Assembly: GCA_013397845.1 (NCBI GenBank)
Contig: VZTG01007667.1
Span: 461,729 to 525,728 of the forward strand
Direction: 5' to 3'
DNA length: 64,000 bases
DNA from: Melanocharis versteri
Taxonomy: Eukaryota; Chordata; Aves; Passeriformes; Melanocharitidae
Made by a program: the position numbers and the translations under genes. Positions 50,601 through 61,118 of this stretch are shown here, one piece after another. Each line of letters begins with the position of its first letter. The stretch's first letter is position 1. Below the pieces are notes generated by a model that was not told where the DNA came from, did no database searches, and saw nothing but the letters and a program-made list of their open reading frames with translations.

Positions 50601-52329
50601 ACCTCCTTCCCACTGTTCCTGCAGGGTAGTAGAAAGTAACACTCCTTCATAACCAAACAAAATCCTTGCTGCCTTCTAGGAAAGGAAGAAAGAGGTGCAC
50701 ACCGTCAGTACAGTTCCATATTCATCTAAGAACTAGCAATTGATAGAAATCAGCAACCCAATTATTTTCTCGGATATGCTTGCCTTCATCTTACCGTAAT
50801 TCCCCTTGTTAAGGAAGCTTTCCCATTTGACCATCCAGGAGCCACTCTGGCAGCCACAACCACACAACCTGAGTGGAACTGCAGCCCCTCCACAGCAGGC
50901 GTCTCTCCAGAGAAACGACAGGTGCTCCTCTTAACTCCCCACACACTCCATTCTCACAGTCCTTACCATCTCCACCCTAGGTTTCCCATGGCTAGGTCTC
51001 AGGCATCTCGATACTTAAAATAATGTAGCCCTGCTGCAATAGCTAAATAACAAAGTAGCAGCCAGAGCTGGGTGTCTCTGGAAAGGGACCCTGAATAAAG
51101 GAAACCCACGGATTTTATGTTCTACTCATTCAAATGTGCAAAAGCCTGGGATCCTCAGCTCCAGCTGTGCCTCCGAGTATCTGGTCACCTGGCTGTTGCC
51201 ATAGGTCCCTGTGTCCTCCTGACACTTACTGCACAATCTTTTCTTTTCTGAAGAGCGTTTGGGCTAAAGTTTATACTTACTTATTTGTATATTTTGTATT
51301 GGCGCAGAACCCAATGAAGTTGGTTTTCTGTAACATTAGAAATATTAGAAAGTGTATTCATTTTCTCAAAGGACAATATCCCTTTGTTATCCTGCCAGCC
51401 AGCCGCCCTAAACCCTACTCTTTACATCTCACCTTCTCTACTCTCTTCTTCTTAAATGCTAACCAATTCCAAGGAACAGTTCTTATTCTGGTATTTCCTT
51501 CTGTCTTTAACTGTATGAGGTACCCACTGTCACAGCTTAGAACAGAACTGATTCCCTTTCATTCTCATAATACTCTTTGATTTCTCAGATGTTTTGGGAA
51601 ATTATTGCCAATTTCACTGTTGTGCAGTAACAAAGCCTAGAGTAACTCCATTTTGTATGACAACCTAATCCAATAGGTGCATGCTAAATGTGCCATTGTC
51701 AAAATGCTTCACAGACTGAACGCTTCAGGGAGCACAGACATTTTGCCAGACATTTTCTGGAAACCAACAGGGTTTAGACATATGGCTGCTCAGAGTGGGG
51801 CAAATTTGGGCATGCGAAGAGGTACAATTCTAAGAATTTTTATTTGTGACATTTATCTATGCAGACATCTTGCACATATATTTTGGGGAACAAACTAAGA
51901 AACATTTGGACAATGCCATTAAATAAAAAGTTTAACTCTTACATCCCTCAATAAAAACTAATATAGCACTTGAATATTTGCTATAATCACTCCCAAACTC
52001 TGTCTTGAATTCTCTCTCAGAATTTATTTAAATTGTGGACAATCCTGCTGGAATCAAAATAACACTAGAAGTAGCATGTTATTAAAATGAGAGCTTCCTT
52101 TCATATGATTTACAAATAGATTTTTCAAGTAAAATGTCTGTGTAAACACAGCACCATAATAAGAATCTGTGAGTGTTTCTGGCATAACCTGTAGCTAAAA
52201 CAGCTTGATATCTTCAATCTGTTATAGTGAAGAAAGTGGAAAGTCTTACTTCCTTACAGAGTAGCATAAATGAATGTAGTTATTAACATAAAAAAAGGAA
52301 TGATACCCTTGAGTGAAGAAGGGGCAATC
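47601..52329. other. Unique non-coding DNA, with a GC-richer patch near 50.8-51.2 kb
   Basis: No gene or known repeat recognised. The 148-codon plus frame 51134-51580 is the longest outside repeats. It has Cys-rich and hydrophobic patches but no domain I recognise, no splice context and no codon bias I can defend, so it is not called. An A-run lies at 49619-49636. Confidence 0.4.
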
Positions 52330-52760
52330 AAGTAACAAAGGATAGTTATTATATAACAATCATGTTATCATCAAATGATGACTGCTTGATCATGATGGAT
52401 TAAACAATTGCAACATTTTATTACTTCATATCCCTCCTGCAGTAACGTTAGAGCAGAAATCATGTCATTTTTTCCCCTGTAAATTTGGCACCTGCTGACT
52501 TAAAGTCATTTATAGGATGTTGTTAAGTTGGTTTCTTAATGCAGGTGCTAAGTTACCATTAACACACTTAATGACCATGAGGAATATGAAATTGGATCAA
52601 TTAAAAGAGGGGGTTAGACCTCCCACAGTTTCTAATCACATGTGGACAACCGCTAATGAATTGGAGGTCTCTTGGGTATCTATTCTGAAAATCAAATCTT
52701 CTAGACAGTTAATCAATTGAGATAGATATCAGTTGAGCTTACGCTCCGCTGAATTCTACT
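52330..52760. other. Candidate conserved non-coding element
   Basis: Dense in homeodomain-type words (TAATGA, TTAATCAATTGAG, GCTAATGAATTGG), palindromic TGATCATGATGG and no simple repeats. It ends near the A-run at 52779. This is the most enhancer-like piece of the window by eye, but the assignment is inference. Confidence 0.28.
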
Positions 52761-55700
52761 GCATCACTGTTACTTAGAGAAAAAAAAAAAACAAGCAAGA
52801 GGAAGGAGGAGCCGTGTTGGAAAGTAAGTTTACAGGGGTTCGTCTGCAGTTATATAGAGTAAATAATTATGCTTCTTGTTATTTCTGAAATGCAATGACT
52901 GTTTGAATAAAGGGGCTTTTTAGACTTTCTTTCTGCTGATATTTTGCATGCAAAAATAACAACAAAAATCTACAAGCAAGCTAAATCTATTCCATTGCTT
53001 TCATAACTTGGACACTAAACTGCCATGAAATAGCTGTAGGCTAAACATCTTTTTCTGGCACAAACACAGTAAATATTCCTTTTTGCTTCCAAAATATCTA
53101 CTACCCCATATTGTCAGTTGTATATGATTTTATTAATGCCAAGACTAGAGCAATGATTGGTTTATTTCCAGACTTAATCACGCATCACAAAGAGGAGTAC
53201 GTCGTGATTCAAGGAAAATAAGAGGAAAAACACAAACCCCCTATAAACTCCTCAAACTCATTGACATTAAAAATATTTTAGTGCTTTATCTTAGAACACT
53301 AATTAGAGCTGCCAAGCTGAAGAGTTGTTATTCGTATACTACTTTATCCACTGGCCTGAAAATAAGTGTTTTTCCAGCATGTTGCCTCTACACAAATGTT
53401 TTTTAAAAGCGTGCATTTCAGCAATGTCACATGCATAGACGACTAGAAAGCAGTGACTGCTTGCTCTGCATGTTCAGCCTATCTCAAATCTCAACTGTAT
53501 TGCATCAGTTTCCACAGCAGACTATGGCTCCAGTTTCATTCAGTTTATTTTTCTTATCAGTTTATATGAAATACCAACCAAGAACTCTGAAAAAGAAAAG
53601 GTGGTGGATTAACTGGCTATGCAGAGGTGATATACCCAGACCATTCCACATGAAAAGCCTTCCAATCTCTGTGGAGGTTTGCCTCTGAAAATCCCCATTT
53701 TTGGAAGATTGACTTGTACTGAAAATTACTTGGTGACAGGAAGCTCGAGAGTACATAAATAAGCTATCCCAAAAAGAACGTATGACTTTGCTTCTTAGCC
53801 AAGAGAGTGCTGCTCAGCAAAAAGTGGGAATACAGCTCCAGATGGCAGCTTTTCAAATCTGAATGATAAAGATATTTCTCAAACATCTTGCAGGAGCTGC
53901 CTACTAACAGAGTAGATCTTCAGGCTTTCAGCACTACTGTTTCTGGTTGATCAATGATACAATGAATCTTTAATAATTTAAGTTATTAAGTAACAAAATG
54001 GATACCCCTCTGACTCATCCCAAATTCCATAAATAATTAAAGATTTTAATAAGTGCAATGGATTCTTCCTTCATTACTGAAGATAATGAAGACACAGCCT
54101 TTGTTTTCTGAGCTGTGTGTCTGGGAACAAAACACTTAGATCTAGAAGTATTAGTGCCATCAGTTCTTGCATCTCTTACCTTTTCAAAAATCTGGAACGG
54201 AATTACTCTTATTTCCTCAATATTTAAGGTAAAATTATATATAAGAATTGTAGGAAACAGCAATTCATACCTACATTTTCAAAGTTTGTTTACTGATATT
54301 TGTGATATTTCAGGCAATACATGCATACCTATTTTCAAAAGTATATTTTTAAGGCATAAATTTTACCTTGTGACTAGTCCGGTAAAAGTAATAGGTTATC
54401 AAAATGTTTGTATTCCTCCCCTTGAATATATGTAATCACTGTATTTTTTTGTTTAATGAATTGCAAAGATAAGAACAACTCGGTACTCTGCTGATCTTTG
54501 TTACATGCAGATACCTGTCTGAAGAAGGGTGTTTATATTCCCATGGGTAAGATGGTTGATACTCTCACACTCTTGGCTAATGTGGACATGAAGGAATATA
54601 GATCTTGCTGTTTAAATGTCACAATGTCTTCAATGTTTTTTTCATCATAGACAGAATACCTTATGCCTTTAGCGGAAATGAATTTACCAAATGTTTCCTA
54701 AATAGGCATCTTATCCCTCTAAGGTCAATGATAAAGAGTATAGGCTATACTGACATGGTACAAATGCACATGCATTCATGTTCATGCCTATACTAGTCAA
54801 AAAGAAAGGAGGGGATATCATATTTCCAGAATAAATTTTCTTCTTTTTCCCATCTCTGGTTTCCTAGCTAAGGATTAGCATTTGTTTGCTTTACAAGTTT
54901 TTCATCTGGCTCTTTTTAATGGGAATTTATCCACAATCATTCTAGTCACATTTGTTCTTGTTCTCTTTCTAGTATTTGCTTAAGCTAATTAGGGTTCACA
55001 GCTAACCCACTAGTCGTTGGTGAGAGTGCGCTCAAATAACCTGCAGAACTTCCTGCAGCCCAGCCTTATCAATGTCTGGTAAAATCTAGCTCTGTGCAGC
55101 AATCACTACTGAAAGGTCATTGTTGCCCATAATTTCATGTTGTCCATCCTTTCTAATCCCTTTCTCTGACAAGATCCTCGTATCATATCCAGATGTAAGA
55201 TATGAGACACAGAGAGAAATTAGAAGTCTAGTCCTTTAGACACAGCTCTTGCAGAGGGCAGAGCACAGGAAGGCGGCAGGGGAGGAGGTCAGTGGGGTGA
55301 TATGGTAACAGAAACAAACACTGTACTGATGGCATTTCTTTCCTGCCTTTCTTATCACCATTTAGAGACCTCGATATATGTAAAACCAACCTGCTAAATG
55401 TAGAAATCATATAATCTCAATATCTCCTTCCAGAATGTTTGAAGGTCACAGATGAGATAATGAACAAGAAATGCCTAAAGAGTCAAACTGTAAAACTCTC
55501 ATTAAAAACTACAGTCTCCAAATTACAATATTGAGGTCTAAGGGGTTTTCCCCTTAAGCATTTAAACACCATGAAAAAAAAGCATGATATCTTAAAATAC
55601 TATAAATACCAAATCACGGTTACAAAGAACAAAGTGAATTCAAAGAGTTTAAACTTTAATTGTGCAAACAGCAAAATGGCAATCTACATTCTTCAATGGC

Positions 55701-58437
55701 AATTAACTGTCGTTAGTGATATCCTGCATGCAATTGGTTTCTAATATGTGCAGTACCTTAAAATATACTGGTATTGTCTTTATTATTTATATTGAAGAGA
55801 AATAGCTTGTGTTCTTCAAAACTAATTGCCAGTTCACAGAAACAAAGTGACTGATACCCATAAAAGACGAAAACATCATGTATTTTAGAGGCAACAAGAA
55901 ACCACACTCCTTGGAGTGGGAATTCAGCAGACATCACAGGCTAAATTTGTTAGTTCCTGGGCATCCTTCCTTTCAATTCAGTGTCACTTAATCTATATTA
56001 GTACTTTCCTTTCATTACTGATGCTTACCTTACTATTTAAGCTGCACCTCTGTATACACCTCAGATTTATGAGCCTGCATAGATCAAAGCCTAGTATCAT
56101 TCAGGACCTACAAATTGCACATCAGGACTGGACAAAATAAAGATGATATCAATGTTTGTTATCATCAAAACTTCGGACATGCTCCCGGTGAGCAGAATTT
56201 AATACAAGTTATATTTCCTTTCAGAGGAGGAGAGAATTGCCTTTTGGTCTCCTTTCACCAAACACTTCCAGACTGTCAGTTCCAAGTGGCAGTCTTGTTG
56301 GCAACCACTCAGGAAGAGATACACCTCTGCTTCTATATTTTCTTTCCTGAATGTTGGTTTCTACATTGCATTTTGAGGTATATGACTGTCCTGGTATTCT
56401 GCATAGATATTTGGAACCTAAATCAGATTTTGTGTCCTGCTTCAGCATAAAGTTAGATATTTCAAAATATAATTTTCAGAATCCTCATACCCTTTATTAG
56501 CTAAAGCCATTGATATTTATGAGACTATATACTCATTAGACCTATTTATTAGTAGTATAAATAATAGATTGCAATTTTAATGAAAAAATATCTATCTAAC
56601 TACTAAGACAATTTCCATGTTATAAATGCTGCAATTTGCAATATCAGCCATGCTGAATTTCTTTTAAATATCTTTAAATAACAATAATTAATATTCTATG
56701 ACAGAGGAACAAGAAAATATATGGACTTCTTTGAAATTACAAGTTTTATCTTCCAGTTGAGTAGAAGGTTAATAGCATGTAAAATATGATAACATAACAT
56801 TTAGTGGGCTAAAAAATGAAAATATCAGGACAAATTGGGTGACATAGGAGAAAATATTTAAAATGTTTTAGATGCATGCGTCATTATCTGCTCTAACATT
56901 TGGATATTCACCAGCAGAAATGTTGTACTTGAAAAATAGCTGTTAGATTTAGGCTTGCATTTTACCAGCAACATTCCTAAAGCAGTTCTTAGTTGCAAGA
57001 AATTAACTTTTCTTTGAGACATAAAACATGTCTTTTGGAATTTCAGTCTCATGCAGTGTGAGAAATGCTGCCCTGTATTCATAGACAGGGCACCTCTACT
57101 TATATATATATAATCATATTAATTGAAACATTTTTCTGACAGAAAATTTGATTAAAGTTACAAATCAGAGCCCTACAGAATTCTCCATTGCATACAACTA
57201 GAAATTTGCTAGGGTATCTCTCACTGTCCATCAAGGAATTAGGAATTTATAAAGGTTGGGGCATGAACAATAGATGAGAGGGTATGGAAGATGGAAGGGA
57301 AGATTAATTTTTAAGTTGTTCAAGACTAAAAGAATTACAATAGCATAGGCAATACTGTAAAAATTTATTCTTTCAAGGTTATTGTATACATTCATCTTTG
57401 CACCAAGCAACAAAAACCATCCTAATCTATTTTGTGGCAAGATAGATGAAATAAACTGCATTTTTTTTTTAAATGCATTTTAGTTAGTTGTCTTGTTTCA
57501 CAAAATCTACAATCAAACACAAAACAAAGACAATTTCCTGTTCTTTTTTTGTCTCCATTTTCTTTTCTCCTAAGTTTTCACCTGATTCACTCTCTGGCAT
57601 TGACATGCCAAAGAGTACACTGTGAGGCATCAGCAAAGTAGAATATTAATGCCATGTTCCTTTCCTAAAGAGAGATTTTAAAAAACCAAAAAGACAAGAA
57701 CCAGAAGAAATAATTGTCTTAATCGATTCTGATTTCTTCTGCAACCAAGCCTGTTGGAATTTCACCTGAAAGGTCCTCTGTCAAGTTCATAGCTTTACAA
57801 TCAAACACAGAATTTCCAGTGAAAAAAACAGTCTTTCTTGGGTTAAAAACTCCAAGTAAGAGAGAATCCTGCACACCCAATAATGACTAAAACCCATAAT
57901 TATTAAGCAACTGTGTTTTAGTTCTATTCTAAACTCCAAAATTATTTAGATTTATTTGCTATTGATTCTTAGAAATATTTTCCTCATGTTTTCTCAAGTT
58001 AGGTATTAATGGGGTGTAATCTGCCAGTCTTTTAAGGCTTAAAAACTTGGTCATCTTTATTCATTTGCTTTAAATCAATTCTTCAAATCTCAGTAATTTT
58101 TCCACTCTTGCTTCAAATGTTTCACTTTTTTCTTGAGAAATCATTTATTGATTAGGTTGTAGAATGGTGCAAAGTATTATAAAAGGTATTGTGACACAGT
58201 CACCCCTTTTCAGTTATTCATAACTGTGGAGTTAAATGAATTGCCACTTTTGCCATGAATTTCCATAAGTTGGTGGTCAAATTTTCTTTCTAGGTACAGT
58301 GATATTCCACACGCATTTCCATATCTACACCACAATAAAACTGGTCTTCAACAGCTGAAAAACATACTAAAAAAGGTAAACATATACATAAAAGAAAACT
58401 CCAGTATCAACAGAAACAGAAAACCACTACGGAGATT
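52761..58437. other. Unique AT-rich non-coding DNA
   Basis: No gene or known repeat recognised over about 5.7 kb. Frames such as 54115-54435 and 56115-56450 exceed 100 codons but are AT-driven and have no motif. A short TATATATATATA lies near 57102. Confidence 0.5.
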
Positions 58438-58560
58438 GTAGTAGTAGTAGTAGTAGCAGTAGTAGTAGTAGTAGTAGCAGTAGTAGTAGTAGTAGTAGCA
58501 GTAGTAGTAGTAGTAGTAGCAGTAGTAGTAGTAGTAGTAGCAGTAGTAGTAGTAGTAGTA
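58438..58560. repeat. (GTA)n array with 21-bp higher-order period
   Basis: GTA triplets are interrupted by GCA at 58456, 58477, 58498, 58519 and 58540, exactly 21 bp apart, and by ACA at 58561. The array is therefore made of units of one GCA plus six GTA. The leucine-only minus frame (58427-58612) is an artefact of this repeat. Confidence 0.96.
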
Positions 58561-58614
58561 ACAGTAATAATAATAATAATAATAACAATAATATTAATAA
58601 TAATAACAACAATA
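58561..58614. repeat. (AAT)n-type imperfect array
   Basis: AAT units with occasional AAC follow the GTA array without a spacer, forming a compound microsatellite. Confidence 0.92.
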
Positions 58615-59123
58615 ACCTTTATGGTAAAACTCCTTTTTGAACCTATTTGAAAAATAATTTTACTATAAGCATAAGCATCTCTTTAATACTTACATCTTGC
58701 TATGTCTCTTCTCAGACACATATAGATAGAAGTATGGATACATACACACATACATAGAGACATACATATATGTCTGTATCCATCATTTACCTGAAAAATT
58801 CTTCATGCTATGAAACATTATACTATTATTTAAAATGAATTATGCTAATAAATTTTGAAACTTATAGAGAAAGACATATTCTAAAAGTTCAATGAATCAT
58901 TCAATTTCCAGATGTGCTTCCTCCATGTATCAATAGATTCCTAGTGTCATGCTGTCAGACTGTGGAAGGTTGTGTTAGAATTAAGCACTCCAACACTGGA
59001 TTTACCACAAGATGGAAAACTTATCTAACCTGACAGTACTCTAGAAATAATCATTCTGACTTGTCAAAGATGGTACATGCCAGGATACTTACATTATTTA
59101 GAAATGAAGGAAGTTTAAGAAAT
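58615..59123. other. Unique AT-rich non-coding DNA
   Basis: No gene recognised. Contains a degenerate ATAC/ACAC/ATAG patch at about 58720-58780. Confidence 0.5.
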
Positions 59124-59139
59124 AAAAAAAAAAAAAAAG

Positions 59140-59182
<43 letters not shown>

Positions 59183-59207
59183 AGAGGGAGGAGGGAAAAA
59201 AGAGAAA
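59124..59207. repeat. Poly-A run followed by purine-rich sequence
   Basis: About 57 A with a single G at 59139, followed by GGAGAGGGAGGAGGG and AAAAAAGAGAAA. The whole 84 bp is purine only on plus. No retroposed body is recognised beside it. Confidence 0.93.
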
Positions 59208-60559
59208 TCTATATTATAAGCCCTACGGTCAAATTTGAACTGTGGCAAAGGAGAGAGACATAAAACCAAGAAACAAAAGTATGCACAGAATCTCATCGTA
59301 TTACCCATAATCTAGCTTTAACCCTTAGCTACCTCTAGAATACTATACAAATTGAAGGATAAAATCAGAAAGAAAGATAATACGTGTCAACAATACTTGC
59401 CAGGGAGAGGCACTTTATCATCCATTAACCAGTTCTACCTGCCTTTGCAGAAAGACTACAGTTGACTATGAATATCTAAAATGCTTTTTGAAGCTAAAAA
59501 AAACTTGGTGTATTTTATCATTCATAACATATTTAGTGAAAAATGTTGTGTGACTATGAGAACAAGTGTCCTCTTATCATGACAGCTGGAACTCCTAGTC
59601 TAACATTCTCATAAAAGTTTAAAAAAACCAAAACAAATCTAAAACAAAATAAAACAAACTCCAGTATTATTTTCTTCCAAAGATCTGTTATTCTGACCAG
59701 TCCTTTTCTGTTTTTTAATATATGGTTGTTTTGGTACAAAGAGAGGGCCACAGCTGTGCCAGAGATACACTGATTCTCAGAAATCCAGCCAATTGTTTCT
59801 TAGATGGGAGGTAATTTACTTGAAAGCATTTAGTTACTTTGCAAGGTTCTGTTTGTCCTTTGAACAGCAAAATGCTTAGGCATGTGCTAGGCATGTATGC
59901 AATCATGTTGACTATGGGCCATTGTGCTTTATCAAGTGTTTCAGTTTCTTGGAGAATTTTTTTTATTCTATGTACTCAACTATGTAATCTAGATGACAAA
60001 CCCCTTCTGAATTTAGCTAATCTTAGCTAACCATAAAGATCCCTGGTCAGAATAGTGAATTTTTGTACCAATTTTTCTTAAGCCATGACAGTTGCACAGT
60101 ATCCTGCCTTGTGCTTTTTAAAATTTAAATTACAAAATGTAAATTTAATTATACTTAGACTACATAAAATATATAGACATATAGATTGATTCAGATGCTT
60201 CAAAACAGTCACTGAATGACTTTTGAGACCTGCCAGGGTACACAAACAGCCATATATGATATTTGACATAGGACGTGCAAGAGAGCTGTGCTCTTCTGAA
60301 CCAGCAACTAAAGACATACGAAAATAACCTAGGACTTTTGAAATGATGGTAGATAATTAAACTAAAGCAACTGAATGGCATCTCTGGCATCTGCATTCAG
60401 ATGATACTGCTTTTTAAGCCTTGTTAGCTGTATTGGCTGACTATAATAGGACCTTAGATACATACCTTGCAAAAGGGTCCCCTATACTGTAGATGCCTGC
60501 ATTTGTGAATCCGAAGCAGTCTCCCTATCTGGTTGGAAATTGCGGGATTTTATATACGC

Positions 60560-60562
<3 letters not shown>
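59208..60562. other. Unique AT-rich non-coding DNA
   Basis: No gene or known repeat recognised. Overlapping frames on both strands in 59715-60396 have no family motif. A short A/C patch lies at 59620-59660. Confidence 0.5.

Positions 60563-60596
<34 letters not shown>
60563..60596. repeat. (TA)n dinucleotide repeat
   Basis: Seventeen TA units, bordered on the left by TATATACGCGTG and on the right by CACAA. Confidence 0.94.
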
Positions 60597-60600
<4 letters not shown>

Positions 60601-60958
60601 ATTTATTTATTTCAGTATTTTACCTCCTTTCAGTCTTACTGTCTACTTCACAACAAAGCTTTATCATGGGCCACACTCCTGCTCAGAAATCCAACAACTT
60701 TTTTCTTAGAGAGAATATCTAAATGCTATGTAGACAATCTTACAAAACCCCTGCAATTGCGTTCTCTCTGTTCTCCACTATGGGAGATAGACTGGTATCC
60801 ACTGTGGCTTCTGGTTTGCCTTTGTGTAGTTTCAATTTTTGACAAAAGGTAAAATAAAGTCCTAGAAAGAACAGACATCCCTGGAAAAATTTGGCATGAT
60901 TTGTATTCAGTCTAACACAGTGTTAGTAGAGACCAAAGACAGTTCCTTCAAATATCAC
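60597..60958. other. Unique non-coding DNA
   Basis: No gene recognised. The 119-codon plus frame 60493-60852 includes the TA repeat and has no motif. Confidence 0.5.
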
Positions 60959-61118
60959 AAAAAATCCCCCCAACAAAACAGAACAAAACAAAACAAAAAA
61001 ACCAAACCAAACCAAACAAAAAAAATAAACAAAAAAACCCCACAACAACAACAAAAAAACCCCAATCAAAACAAACAAACAAATGAAAACCAAAAAACAA
61101 AAAAAAAACCCCAAAAAA
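60959..61118. repeat. A/C-rich low-complexity tract
   Basis: About 160 bp of A-runs broken by C, CC, CCC and CAA, with only isolated G and T. The longest of the tracts of this style in the window. The frames on both strands here (60896-61144 plus, 60948-61310 minus) are compositional artefacts. Confidence 0.9.

Noticed and set aside
51134..51580. 148-codon plus-strand open frame, the longest outside repeats
   Set aside because: No recognisable domain, signal or neighbour support. It lies in a slightly GC-richer patch where stops are rarer. A codon-constraint test across birds would be needed before calling it.
58427..58612. Poly-leucine minus-strand frame
   Set aside because: Translation of the GTA/AAT triplet array.
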